Shown here piece by piece: positions 1 to 5,484 of a stretch of 6,844 bases of DNA. Within the stretch, counting starts at the first letter, position 1. Each line of letters begins with the position of its first letter. The stretch is from contig JBMYVY010000023.1 in assembly GCA_049606855.1 (NCBI GenBank), forward strand, positions 1-6,844, in the 5' to 3' direction. The position numbers were made by a program, and so were the translations under genes. The notes beneath the pieces are model-generated. The model ran no database searches and was not told the origin of the DNA. It saw nothing but the letters and a program-made list of their open reading frames with translations. Source of the DNA: JBELHR01 sp049606855 (lineage in GTDB: Bacteria > Bacteroidota > Bacteroidia > Flavobacteriales > Flavobacteriaceae).

Positions 1-27
1 CACTGGTGGGAGAGTATGTCACCGCCT
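1..27 (+). rRNA. rrf: 5S ribosomal RNA, 3' end only (partial)
   Basis: The first bases match the conserved 3' end of Bacteroidota 5S rRNA: a GGTGGGAGAGTA block (helix IV/loop E side) followed by a GTCACCGCC-type terminal strand that would pair with the missing 5' end of the molecule. It is followed at once by a T-run and an intrinsic terminator, as expected for the last gene of a 16S-23S-5S operon. The exact mature 3' end (26-28) cannot be fixed because the 5' partner strand lies outside the window. Confidence 0.8.
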
Positions 28-34
28 TTTTTTT

Positions 35-69
35 AAACCCTTCACTCTTACGAGTCGAAGGGTTTTTTT
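35..69 (+). terminator. Rho-independent terminator of the rRNA operon
   Basis: The outer stem AAACCCTTC (35-43) pairs perfectly with GAAGGGTTT (57-65). It continues into ACTC (44-47) / GAGT (52-55) with a single bulged C at 56 and a TTAC loop. The right arm runs into seven T (63-69). It lies directly downstream of the 5S rRNA end and separates the rRNA operon from the pspC-type gene. Confidence 0.9.
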
Positions 70-139
70 ATGGAATTTATTGTGGGGTTGCTATGTAAAT
101 ATCCGTAATATGATTACTTTTAATCTAAATACTATTTCA

Positions 140-361
140 ATGATTGATAGATTAAGAATGTTTTTTGAGCAAAATGGGTTCTATGTTTCGAGTCGTTTGG
201 CGGACCGATTGGGAATGAATGTTTCGAATGTTCGTTTATTTTTTATTTACTTTTCTTTCGCTACGTTTGGTTTAAGCTTTTTGATCTACTTGGTTTTTGC
301 TTTTTTATTGAGACTTAAAGATTTGATCTACACCAAAAGAAATTCAGTTTTTGATCTTTAA
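140..361 (+). CDS. PspC-domain small membrane protein
   Basis: A 73-residue protein consisting of little more than one PspC domain. An amphipathic N-terminal stretch (RLRMFFEQNGF, residues 4-14) leads to the typical SSRLADRLGMNVSNVRL segment (17-33), then one hydrophobic membrane helix (about 33-57) and a basic tail (KDLIYTKRNSVFDL). In E. coli PspC is a membrane sensor in the phage-shock envelope-stress response; stand-alone PspC proteins of this size are common in Bacteroidota and their role there is poorly defined. I chose ATG 140 because the PspC homology begins there; an in-frame ATG at 110 and a TTG at 80 would add residues without recognisable similarity. No Shine-Dalgarno is present. 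A poor promoter candidate (TTG 88-90, TACTTTTA 115-122, 24-bp spacer) lies upstream. The potassium channel gene starts 3 nt after the stop, so the two are probably co-transcribed and translationally coupled. Confidence 0.85.
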   Translation: MIDRLRMFFEQNGFYVSSRLADRLGMNVSNVRLFFIYFSFATFGLSFLIYLVFAFLLRLKDLIYTKRNSVFDL

Positions 362-364
362 TTG

Positions 365-1366
365 ATGTCTAGTCGTTCTAAATTATATACAGCGTTTTTT
401 CTTTTTTTCTCCGTATTGGTTTTCGGAAGTATGGGTTATATGCTTTTTGAGAATTATACTTTTGTAAACGCTTTGTATATGACTGTACTTACGATGAGTA
501 CGGTTGGTTTTAACGAAGTACAACCACTAGATCAAAGTGGGAAATTATTTACAGTATTATTAATTTTTATGAGTATAGGTAGTTATGGTTACCTTATCTC
601 AGTTATTTCTGAATATATTTCAAACACAAAACTCATGGAAGAGATTAATTTAAGAAGAAGTTTAAATAAGATTGATAAGCTCAATGGGCATATTGTTATT
701 TGTGGTTTTGGACGAAATGGTCGTCAAGCTGCTTTGAAATTATCCAATTATGATAGGCCATGTGTCGTTATTGAAAAGGATGAAGATTTATTGGCTGAAA
801 TAGAAGCAGAGGGGATGATCGGTTTAATTGGAGACCCTACTGAGGATGGTGTTTTAGAAAAGGCCAATTTGACTAAAGCCTTAAGCTTGATTACTACGTT
901 GCCCTCCGATGCTGATAATTTGTTTGTAGTATTGAGTGCCCACCAGCTTAATCCCGATTTGAGAATTGTTTCTCGTGCATCTCAGGAATCTTCCATGAAT
1001 AAGCTTAAAATTGCAGGTGCTCATAATGTCATTATGCCAGATAAAATTGGAGGCGATCATATGGCCTCTGTTGTTGTTACTCCCGATTTAGTTGAATTTG
1101 TGAGTCGAATTTCTGTTGAAGGTAAGCACACGGCCAACTTGGAAGAAATTGAGGTGGATGATTTATCCGATTCATTTATCGGTAAAACCGTAAAGGAGCT
1201 CGATATGAGAAAAACTTCTGGTTGTAATGTTATCGGTTATATTGATCCATTAGGAAATTATGAAATTAACCCGGGAGCAGATACTAAATTACAGAAAGGT
1301 GCAAAATTGATTGTTCTAGGTAAATCTGAAGAAATTCGAAATCTAAAAGATGTTTTCAATTATTAG
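365..1366 (+). CDS. Two-helix potassium channel with RCK (TrkA-N/TrkA-C) domains
   Basis: A 333-residue inner-membrane ion channel. Residues 7-28 form membrane helix 1. Residues 35-52 are the pore helix and selectivity filter (T46-V47-G48-F49-N50), and about 60-84 form helix 2. The cytoplasmic part holds a Rossmann-type RCK_N/TrkA-N domain from about 108 (G114-F-G116-R-N-G119, with E137 after the second strand as expected for an NAD-like ligand site) and an RCK_C/TrkA-C domain at about 256-333. This is the MthK-like architecture: a tetrameric pore gated by a ring of RCK domains binding nucleotides or ions. The filter ends in FN where canonical channels have YG. Start: a TTG at 362 is in frame, but the adjacent ATG at 365 is preferred; either lies directly behind the pspC stop, implying coupling. 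No Shine-Dalgarno is visible. The family call is firm; the ion selectivity and gating ligand are inferred. Confidence 0.92.
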   Translation: MSSRSKLYTAFFLFFSVLVFGSMGYMLFENYTFVNALYMTVLTMSTVGFNEVQPLDQSGKLFTVLLIFMSIGSYGYLISVISEYISNTKLMEEINLRRSLNKIDKLNGHIVICGFGRNGRQAALKLSNYDRPCVVIEKDEDLLAEIEAEGMIGLIGDPTEDGVLEKANLTKALSLITTLPSDADNLFVVLSAHQLNPDLRIVSRASQESSMNKLKIAGAHNVIMPDKIGGDHMASVVVTPDLVEFVSRISVEGKHTANLEEIEVDDLSDSFIGKTVKELDMRKTSGCNVIGYIDPLGNYEINPGADTKLQKGAKLIVLGKSEEIRNLKDVFNY

Positions 1367-1389
1367 TTAACAGCTTCGTTAAATTTTTT
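1367..1389 (+). terminator. Possible weak intrinsic terminator after the channel gene
   Basis: TTAAC (1367-1371) pairs with GTTAA (1378-1382) around a six-base loop, and six T follow at 1384-1389. The stem begins directly after the TAG stop. With five mostly A-T pairs it is weak, so the call rests on the T-run and on its position before a promoter-like region. Confidence 0.35.
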
Positions 1390-1393
1390 CAGA

Positions 1394-1428
1394 TTTGTTG
1401 TCCTTTTACGTGGGTGAAAGTATTTTTT
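1394..1428 (+). promoter_or_regulatory. Candidate Bacteroidota-type promoter for the symporter gene
   Basis: A TTTG at 1394-1397 (or TTG 1398-1400) is followed by TATTTTTT at 1421-1428, which fits TAnnTTTG at all positions but the last. The spacing is 23 or 20 bp, within the range described for Bacteroidota promoters. Transcription would start near 1433, inside the downstream inverted repeat. The region is so T-rich that this may be chance. Confidence 0.3.
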
Positions 1429-1466
1429 TTATGATATTGCGATTTCTAAATTCAAATATCATAAAA
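1427..1466 (+). repeat. Perfect 12-bp inverted repeat abutting the symporter start codon
   Basis: TTTTATGATATT (1427-1438) is the exact reverse complement of AATATCATAAAA (1455-1466), with 16 bases between the arms. The right arm ends four bases before the ATG at 1471. It has no T-run behind it, so it is not a terminator. It could be the operator of a dimeric regulator, or an RNA hairpin covering the ribosome landing site. Which of the two cannot be told from sequence alone. Confidence 0.6.
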
Positions 1467-1470
1467 CATT

Positions 1471-3087
1471 ATGAAGTTTAAACTACCGACTGCCCTAGCG
1501 ATATTATTACCTGCATTGCTTTCAGCGCAGGAAAGCGTGGGAATTGATCAAAAGATTGATCAAGCGTTTCAACCTATTTCAGATTTTTTCTCAAAAGTTA
1601 TATTTTTCACTGTTCCAATCGCTGGAAGAGATGTGCCTTTCGTGCTCATGCTTTTAGTGGTTTCTGCATTATTTTTCACCATTTATTTTGGCTTTATAAA
1701 CATTAGAAAATTTCCATTAGCGATTAATATTGTTCGAGGAAAGTATGATGAATTAGATCATCATGAAGTTGGAGATGCTAATATGGCCATTGATGGAGAT
1801 ATAAAAGGTACCATTGAAGATGAATCTAAAGATGGTGAAGTTTCCCATTTCCAGGCATTAGCAACTGCTGTTTCTGGGACCGTTGGAAACGGAAATATTG
1901 CAGGTGTTGCCTTGGCTATTGCTTTAGGTGGACCTGGAGCGACATTCTGGATGATCATTTGTGGTGTTTTGGGAATGTCAACAAAGTTTGTTGAATGTAC
2001 TCTGGGTGTGCAGTATAGAGATGTTGATGAAGACGGGACGGTTCATGGAGGACCAATGTATTATATTTCAAAAGGTCTTAAAGAAAAAGGATTCGCTAAT
2101 TTAGGTAAAGTTGCTGCAGTATTATTTGCGATTTTTGCTATTGGAGGTTCATTTGGTGGTGGAAATGCTGCTCAGTCAAACCAAGCGACTATCGTGTTAA
2201 AAGATTTATTAGGTCTTCAGAGTACTGGAGCAGGATTTTGGATTGGTGTTGCATTAGCTATTTTAGTTGGTATTATTATTATCGGAGGAATTAAGCGTAT
2301 TGCATCCGTTACAGAAAAAGTAGTTCCTTTTATGGCAGTAATGTATGTTCTAGCTTGTCTTTATATTATGGGAGTGAATTTTTCAATTTTAGATGATGCT
2401 ATCATGACCATTTTTAATGATGCATTTAACCCTAGAGCTATTGGTGTTGGAGGTATTATTGGTGTTTTATTAGTTGGATTTAAGCGTGCGGCATTTTCGA
2501 ATGAAGCCGGAGCTGGTTCTGCTTCTATTGCCCATTCTGCGGTAAAAACAAAATATTCTGCATCTGAAGGATTAGTAGCTTTGTTAGAGCCTTTTATTGA
2601 TACCGTATTAGTATGTACTATGACTGCTTTAGTTATCGTTATCTTTAATGATGGAGGTGCGATGTTTGAATATGGTGGACAAGGTGGAATGGTTATGATT
2701 GAAGGTCAATCCTATGAAGGAGCTGGAATCACTTCAAAGGCATTTGCTAACTATATTCCTTTTTCTGATGTATTCTTAACTGTAGCTGTAGTATTGTTTG
2801 CAGTTTCTACGATGATTTCATGGTCTTACTATGGATTACAATCATGGAAATTCCTTTTTGGTAAAGGAAAGAAGGCAGATATGCTTTATAAAATTTTGTT
2901 TTTGACTTTTGTGGTAATTGGAGCTGCGGCGAACATGGGGTCTATCTGGGCTTTCTCAGATGCAATGATTTTCGCAATGGTGTTCCCTAACATGTTAGGA
3001 TTATTCTTCCTATTCCCAGAGGTTAAATCTGAATTGAATAGATATATAAATGACATTAAAACATGGAAAGCCAGTAAAGTGTCGTAA
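1471..3087 (+). CDS. AGCS-family alanine/glycine:sodium symporter
   Basis: A 538-residue polytopic inner-membrane transporter of the amino acid carrier (AlsT/DagA-like, AGCS) family, which imports alanine or glycine with Na+ (H+ in some members). Family hallmarks are G136-TVGNGNIAGVA-147, the alanine:sodium symporter signature region from G153 (GGPGATFWM), the GGPMYYISKGL block from 193, and FSNEAGAGSA (342-351). Hydrophobic helices recur throughout to about residue 520. The N-terminus (1-19) looks like a cleavable signal peptide ending LLSA before QES, putting the following segment in the periplasm. A loop between the first membrane helices (93-123) is unusually acidic. The single ATG at 1471 has no Shine-Dalgarno and sits four bases after an inverted repeat. 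The gene ends 10 nt before the next start, with its apparent terminator inside that next gene. The family is certain; the exact substrate is not. Confidence 0.95.
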   Translation: MKFKLPTALAILLPALLSAQESVGIDQKIDQAFQPISDFFSKVIFFTVPIAGRDVPFVLMLLVVSALFFTIYFGFINIRKFPLAINIVRGKYDELDHHEVGDANMAIDGDIKGTIEDESKDGEVSHFQALATAVSGTVGNGNIAGVALAIALGGPGATFWMIICGVLGMSTKFVECTLGVQYRDVDEDGTVHGGPMYYISKGLKEKGFANLGKVAAVLFAIFAIGGSFGGGNAAQSNQATIVLKDLLGLQSTGAGFWIGVALAILVGIIIIGGIKRIASVTEKVVPFMAVMYVLACLYIMGVNFSILDDAIMTIFNDAFNPRAIGVGGIIGVLLVGFKRAAFSNEAGAGSASIAHSAVKTKYSASEGLVALLEPFIDTVLVCTMTALVIVIFNDGGAMFEYGGQGGMVMIEGQSYEGAGITSKAFANYIPFSDVFLTVAVVLFAVSTMISWSYYGLQSWKFLFGKGKKADMLYKILFLTFVVIGAAANMGSIWAFSDAMIFAMVFPNMLGLFFLFPEVKSELNRYINDIKTWKASKVS

Positions 3088-3097
3088 ATGATTTAGA

Positions 3098-3949
3098 ATG
3101 ATTTTTAAACGATCCCATTTCGTCTATAGTCCGAGACAGCGAAATGGGATCGTTTTTTTTATAGGTATAGTCGTTTCTATCCGTTTAGTTTTTGAGGTCT
3201 TTAAGCAAGAATTACCGGTAGAGTATCATGCGCAAATTTATTTGAGACAATTTATACTTTCCCAAAGATTTGACTCTGTTAACGAGGCAGTTCGCCTTGC
3301 AGATTCATATCGATGGAGGTTAAAGCCCTTCAATCTAAATTACCTGAATGATTATAGGGCATATCGTCTAAACTTGTCAGTGGAGCAGGTAGATCAATTT
3401 TATAAGTTTAGATCAGAGGGCGGGTATTGCTATGATCTGAATTGTTTTAAAAAGGTTTTGGCACTAAATGATAGTGTTGTAAAAAGCATTGCCCCATATC
3501 TTATCATACCGTCTGAGTTTCCAGAAAAAACAATTTCTAAAACTCTTGTAACGTATTTTGATCTAAATACAGCAAATAAAGAACAATTAGAATCGATTAA
3601 ATATATAGGAAGTTTTCGCGCCCAAAAGATTATCGAATATAGGACGTATTTAAAAGGTTTTTCAACGCTCAGTCAGCTTGAGGAAATTGAGCAGTTGGAT
3701 TCTATGAGTATAGTTAATTTAAATAGTCGGTTAAAAATCGATTCGATTCCCGCCAGAGAATTATTAGACATAAACAAAGCGAGTTTTAAAGACTTGATAA
3801 ACCTACCTTATTTAGACTATGAAACTGTTAAGGAAATCTTGATTTTCCGACAATTAAATGGAGGGTTTAAAAAAATTGAAGAATTACGAAAAATACCGAA
3901 TTTAGACTCTATTCGAATTAAAAGAATAACTTTATATTTGCAAACTTGA
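3098..3949 (+). CDS. Membrane-anchored helix-hairpin-helix protein (ComEA-like repeats)
   Basis: A 283-residue protein. A basic N-terminus (KRSHFVYSPRQRNG, 4-17) is followed by one membrane helix (about 18-33) and then three helix-hairpin-helix-like units. The first is divergent (about 78-136, around GGYCYDLNCFKKV). The second is at 152-214 (FDLNTANKEQLESIKYIG, then RAQKIIEYR and KGFSTLSQLEEI). The third is at 222-282 (LDINKASFKDLINLPYL, then GGFKKIEELRKIPNL). Such repeats bind DNA non-specifically in ComEA, the competence DNA receptor, but this protein is longer, has three repeats and sits alone, so a DNA-uptake role is only a possibility. Similar proteins occur widely in Bacteroidota without a known function. 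ATG 3098 is the only plausible start: the next in-frame Met is residue 203, and the N-terminus resembles that of relatives I recall. Codons 4-21 coincide with a strong terminator hairpin. No Shine-Dalgarno is present. Confidence 0.85.
   Translation: MIFKRSHFVYSPRQRNGIVFFIGIVVSIRLVFEVFKQELPVEYHAQIYLRQFILSQRFDSVNEAVRLADSYRWRLKPFNLNYLNDYRAYRLNLSVEQVDQFYKFRSEGGYCYDLNCFKKVLALNDSVVKSIAPYLIIPSEFPEKTISKTLVTYFDLNTANKEQLESIKYIGSFRAQKIIEYRTYLKGFSTLSQLEEIEQLDSMSIVNLNSRLKIDSIPARELLDINKASFKDLINLPYLDYETVKEILIFRQLNGGFKKIEELRKIPNLDSIRIKRITLYLQT
3107..3160 (+). terminator. Strong intrinsic terminator lying inside the next coding sequence
   Basis: AAACGATCCCATTTCG (3107-3122) is the exact reverse complement of CGAAATGGGATCGTTT (3140-3155), a 16-bp perfect stem. 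The loop is 17 bases, with further pairing possible near its base. Eight T follow the stem's GC-containing part (3153-3160). The hairpin begins 19 nt after the symporter stop, the usual place for that gene's terminator, yet it falls wholly within codons 4-21 of the helix-hairpin-helix gene. Confidence 0.85.
3912..3940 (+). promoter_or_regulatory. Candidate promoter of the acyl-CoA dehydrogenase gene
   Basis: TATATTTG at 3933-3940 is a perfect Bacteroidota -7 element and is followed by CA, as in the rpsU promoter. A -33-like TTC (3912-3914, one mismatch to TTG) lies 18 bp upstream. Transcription would start near 3946, leaving a leader of about 22 nt before the ATG at 3968. The element lies in the last codons of the helix-hairpin-helix gene, so read-through from upstream is also possible. 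Confidence 0.5.
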
Positions 3950-3967
3950 GATAAGAAACTAACACAA

Positions 3968-5131
3968 ATGAACTTTTTTACAGAGGAACATAATGTCTTT
4001 AGAGAAAGCTTTAGAGCTTTCTTAGAAAAGGAAGTAATACCCCATGTTGACCGATGGGAGGAAAGTGGTAAAATTGATAGACATATTTGGTCCAAATTTG
4101 GAGAGATGGGCTATTTTGGATTGAGGACATCAGAGGACTATGAGGGTCTGGATCTAGATCTTTTTTATACTTTGATATTTTTGGAAGAACTTCAAAGAGT
4201 TAATTCTGGAGGGTTTGCGGCAGCTATGTGGGCCCATCAATATTTGGCGATGACGCATCTTCAAGCTGAAGCATCTGATGAATTAAAACAAGTTTATTTA
4301 AAAGATAGCGTTCACGGTTTGAAAATCGGAGCTCTTTGTATCTCTGAACCTTTTGGAGGATCAGATGTCTCTGCAATGAGAACTACAGCTGTAATTGATG
4401 GAAGTGATTATGTCATAAATGGTTCAAAAACCTTTATTACAAATGGTGTTTATGCGGATTATTATATTTTATCTGCAAAAACAAATCCAGCGGCGGGAAA
4501 TAAAGGAATTTCAATATTCTTGGTTGATAAAAACACCCCAGGGATTACTACCAGTAAATTGAATAAACTAGGTTGGCGTGCTTCTGATACGGCTGAGATT
4601 AGTTTTGAAAATGTACGCATACCCAAAAGTAATTTAATGGGTGAAGCTGATAAGGGGTTTGGTTATATCATGCAACACTTTGCATTAGAAAGATTGATCA
4701 TGGGGATTAATGCGCATGCAAGAGCTGAATATGCTTTAGAATATACCCTAAATTATATGAGTGAGCGAGAGGCTTTTGGTCGTACTATAGACCAGTTTCA
4801 AGCCTTAAGGCATAAAGTTGCTGAATTGGCGTCAGAAATTGAGATGGTAAAGCAGTTTAACTATGTGGTTACGGCTCGACTTCAAGCGGGAGAGTATGTT
4901 GTCAAGGAAGCTAGTATGTCTAAGTTAAACGCAACTAAAATTTCTGATAAAGTAATGTATGAATGCTTGCAATTACTTGGGGGTTATGGATATATGGAAG
5001 ACTATCCATTGGCAAGGATGTTTAGAGATTCTCGTTTAGGGCCAATTGGAGGTGGAACAAGTGAGATTTTAAAGGAGATTATTTCCAAAATGATCATCGA
5101 TAAAAAAACATACAAACCTCTAACAAAATAA
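3968..5131 (+). CDS. Acyl-CoA dehydrogenase (long-chain/isovaleryl-type active site)
   Basis: A 387-residue FAD flavoprotein of full family length, cytoplasmic. It introduces the 2,3-double bond into acyl-CoA in fatty-acid or branched-chain amino-acid breakdown and passes electrons to ETF. An N-terminal helical domain (1-118) is followed by the middle beta domain with signature 1, CISEPFGGSD (124-133), and a C-terminal helical domain with signature 2, QLLGGYGYMEDYPLARMFRD (335-354). The glutamate that acts as base in medium- and short-chain enzymes is replaced by G362 (IGGGTSEI). E241 in ALERL sits where the isovaleryl- and long-chain enzymes carry their base on helix G, and the general sequence resembles mammalian long-chain acyl-CoA dehydrogenase. 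The ATG has no clear Shine-Dalgarno and lies 18 nt after the previous stop; a candidate promoter lies in the end of that gene. Substrate chain length cannot be set from sequence. Confidence 0.93.
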   Translation: MNFFTEEHNVFRESFRAFLEKEVIPHVDRWEESGKIDRHIWSKFGEMGYFGLRTSEDYEGLDLDLFYTLIFLEELQRVNSGGFAAAMWAHQYLAMTHLQAEASDELKQVYLKDSVHGLKIGALCISEPFGGSDVSAMRTTAVIDGSDYVINGSKTFITNGVYADYYILSAKTNPAAGNKGISIFLVDKNTPGITTSKLNKLGWRASDTAEISFENVRIPKSNLMGEADKGFGYIMQHFALERLIMGINAHARAEYALEYTLNYMSEREAFGRTIDQFQALRHKVAELASEIEMVKQFNYVVTARLQAGEYVVKEASMSKLNATKISDKVMYECLQLLGGYGYMEDYPLARMFRDSRLGPIGGGTSEILKEIISKMIIDKKTYKPLTK

Positions 5132-5160
5132 TTGACTTTTAAAAAATTAGCGTATATTTG
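5132..5160 (+). promoter_or_regulatory. Strong promoter of rpsU
   Basis: TTG at 5132-5134 and TATATTTG at 5153-5160 with an 18-bp spacer match the Bacteroidota primary-sigma consensus exactly. Transcription should begin at about 5165, giving a leader of about 70 nt. The promoter starts directly after the acyl-CoA dehydrogenase stop codon, so no room is left for a terminator of that gene. Confidence 0.85.
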
Positions 5161-5216
5161 CAGCCCAATTTAGATAACACAAACTTAAAAGAGTTTTAAA
5201 ATATAGAAGAGATTAT

Positions 5217-5227
5217 GAAAGGAGGTG
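5217..5227 (+). promoter_or_regulatory. Exceptionally strong Shine-Dalgarno sequence of rpsU
   Basis: GAAAGGAGGTG is complementary over 11 bases to the conserved CACCTCCTTTC tail of 16S rRNA and ends 7 nt before the ATG at 5235. No other gene in the window has a properly placed Shine-Dalgarno. In Bacteroidota ribosomes the anti-Shine-Dalgarno is held by proteins including bS21, the product of this gene. In Flavobacterium johnsoniae, ribosomes lacking bS21 have been reported to favour such mRNAs, forming an autoregulatory loop. That this applies here is inferred from the sequence. Confidence 0.85.
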
Positions 5228-5234
5228 CCAACAT

Positions 5235-5432
5235 ATGTTAATTATTCCAATCAAAGAAGGAGAGAATATCGATAGAGCGTTAAAACGTTTTAAGAGAAAA
5301 TTCGACCGTACGAAAACTATGAAGCAATTACGTGGACGAAAGCAGTATAACAAGCCGTCTGTAGTAAAAAGAGCTCAGAAGATTAAAGCAACTTACGTTC
5401 AGCAAATGAAAACGCGCGAAGAACTAAGTTAA
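5235..5432 (+). CDS. rpsU: 30S ribosomal protein bS21
   Basis: A 65-residue, very basic protein with the bS21 pattern: an N-terminal strand (MLIIPIKEGENIDRALKRFKRK, listed here only by position 1-22, with key residues E8, N10, A14, K16-R17), a central F-RTKTMKQLRGR segment and a long basic C-terminal helix (RAQKIKATYVQQMK). It sits on the small-subunit platform near the 3' end of 16S rRNA and, in Bacteroidota, helps to sequester the anti-Shine-Dalgarno. The length is normal. The start is fixed by the near-perfect Shine-Dalgarno. The gene forms its own transcription unit between a strong promoter and an intrinsic terminator, which suits separate autoregulation. An eight-codon ORF (5215-5241) overlaps the Shine-Dalgarno and the start codon in another frame. 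Confidence 0.97.
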   Translation: MLIIPIKEGENIDRALKRFKRKFDRTKTMKQLRGRKQYNKPSVVKRAQKIKATYVQQMKTREELS

Positions 5433-5440
5433 TCACTTAG

Positions 5441-5471
5441 AAAGCCATCTCAATTGAGGTGGCTTTTTTTT
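5441..5471 (+). terminator. Rho-independent terminator of rpsU
   Basis: AAAGCCATCTC (5441-5451) pairs with GAGGTGGCTTT (5456-5466) through 11 base pairs, one of them a G-T wobble, around an AATT loop. The T-run spans 5464-5471. It begins 9 nt after the rpsU stop and also overlaps the likely -33 element of the xerC promoter. Confidence 0.92.
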
Positions 5472-5480
5472 GTAACTTCG
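5454..5480 (+). promoter_or_regulatory. Candidate promoter of xerC-hpf
   Basis: TAACTTCG at 5473-5480 fits TAnnTTTG with one mismatch, and TTG at 5454-5456 lies 16 bp upstream, slightly short of the usual spacing. The terminator just upstream makes a separate promoter for xerC likely. The -7 element ends only 4 nt before the ATG at 5485, so the transcript would be leaderless or nearly so. Confidence 0.4.
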
Positions 5481-5484
5481 TTTT

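Noticed and set aside
80..139. Longer N-terminus for the PspC-domain protein from TTG 80 or ATG 110
   Set aside because: The extra residues show no similarity to PspC proteins, and the region is needed for the promoter between the rRNA terminator and the gene.
1543..1563. Two copies of TTGATCAA in tandem near the symporter start
   Set aside because: They encode the repeated residues IDQ-K-IDQ after the signal peptide; two short copies are not enough to support a binding-site array.
1761..1958. Open frame on the minus strand within the symporter gene
   Set aside because: It lies wholly inside a well-supported AGCS gene, has no recognisable family features and no promoter or ribosome site of its own; it mirrors the codon pattern of the + strand gene.
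3817..4095. Minus-strand open frame across the end of the helix-hairpin-helix gene and the start of the dehydrogenase
   Set aside because: It spans two supported + strand genes and shows no motif; judged to be a chance frame.
4151..4166. Palindrome GATCTAGATC followed by six T inside the dehydrogenase gene, resembling a terminator
   Set aside because: The palindrome leaves at most a two-base loop, so no stable hairpin can form; it encodes an LDLDLFY run.
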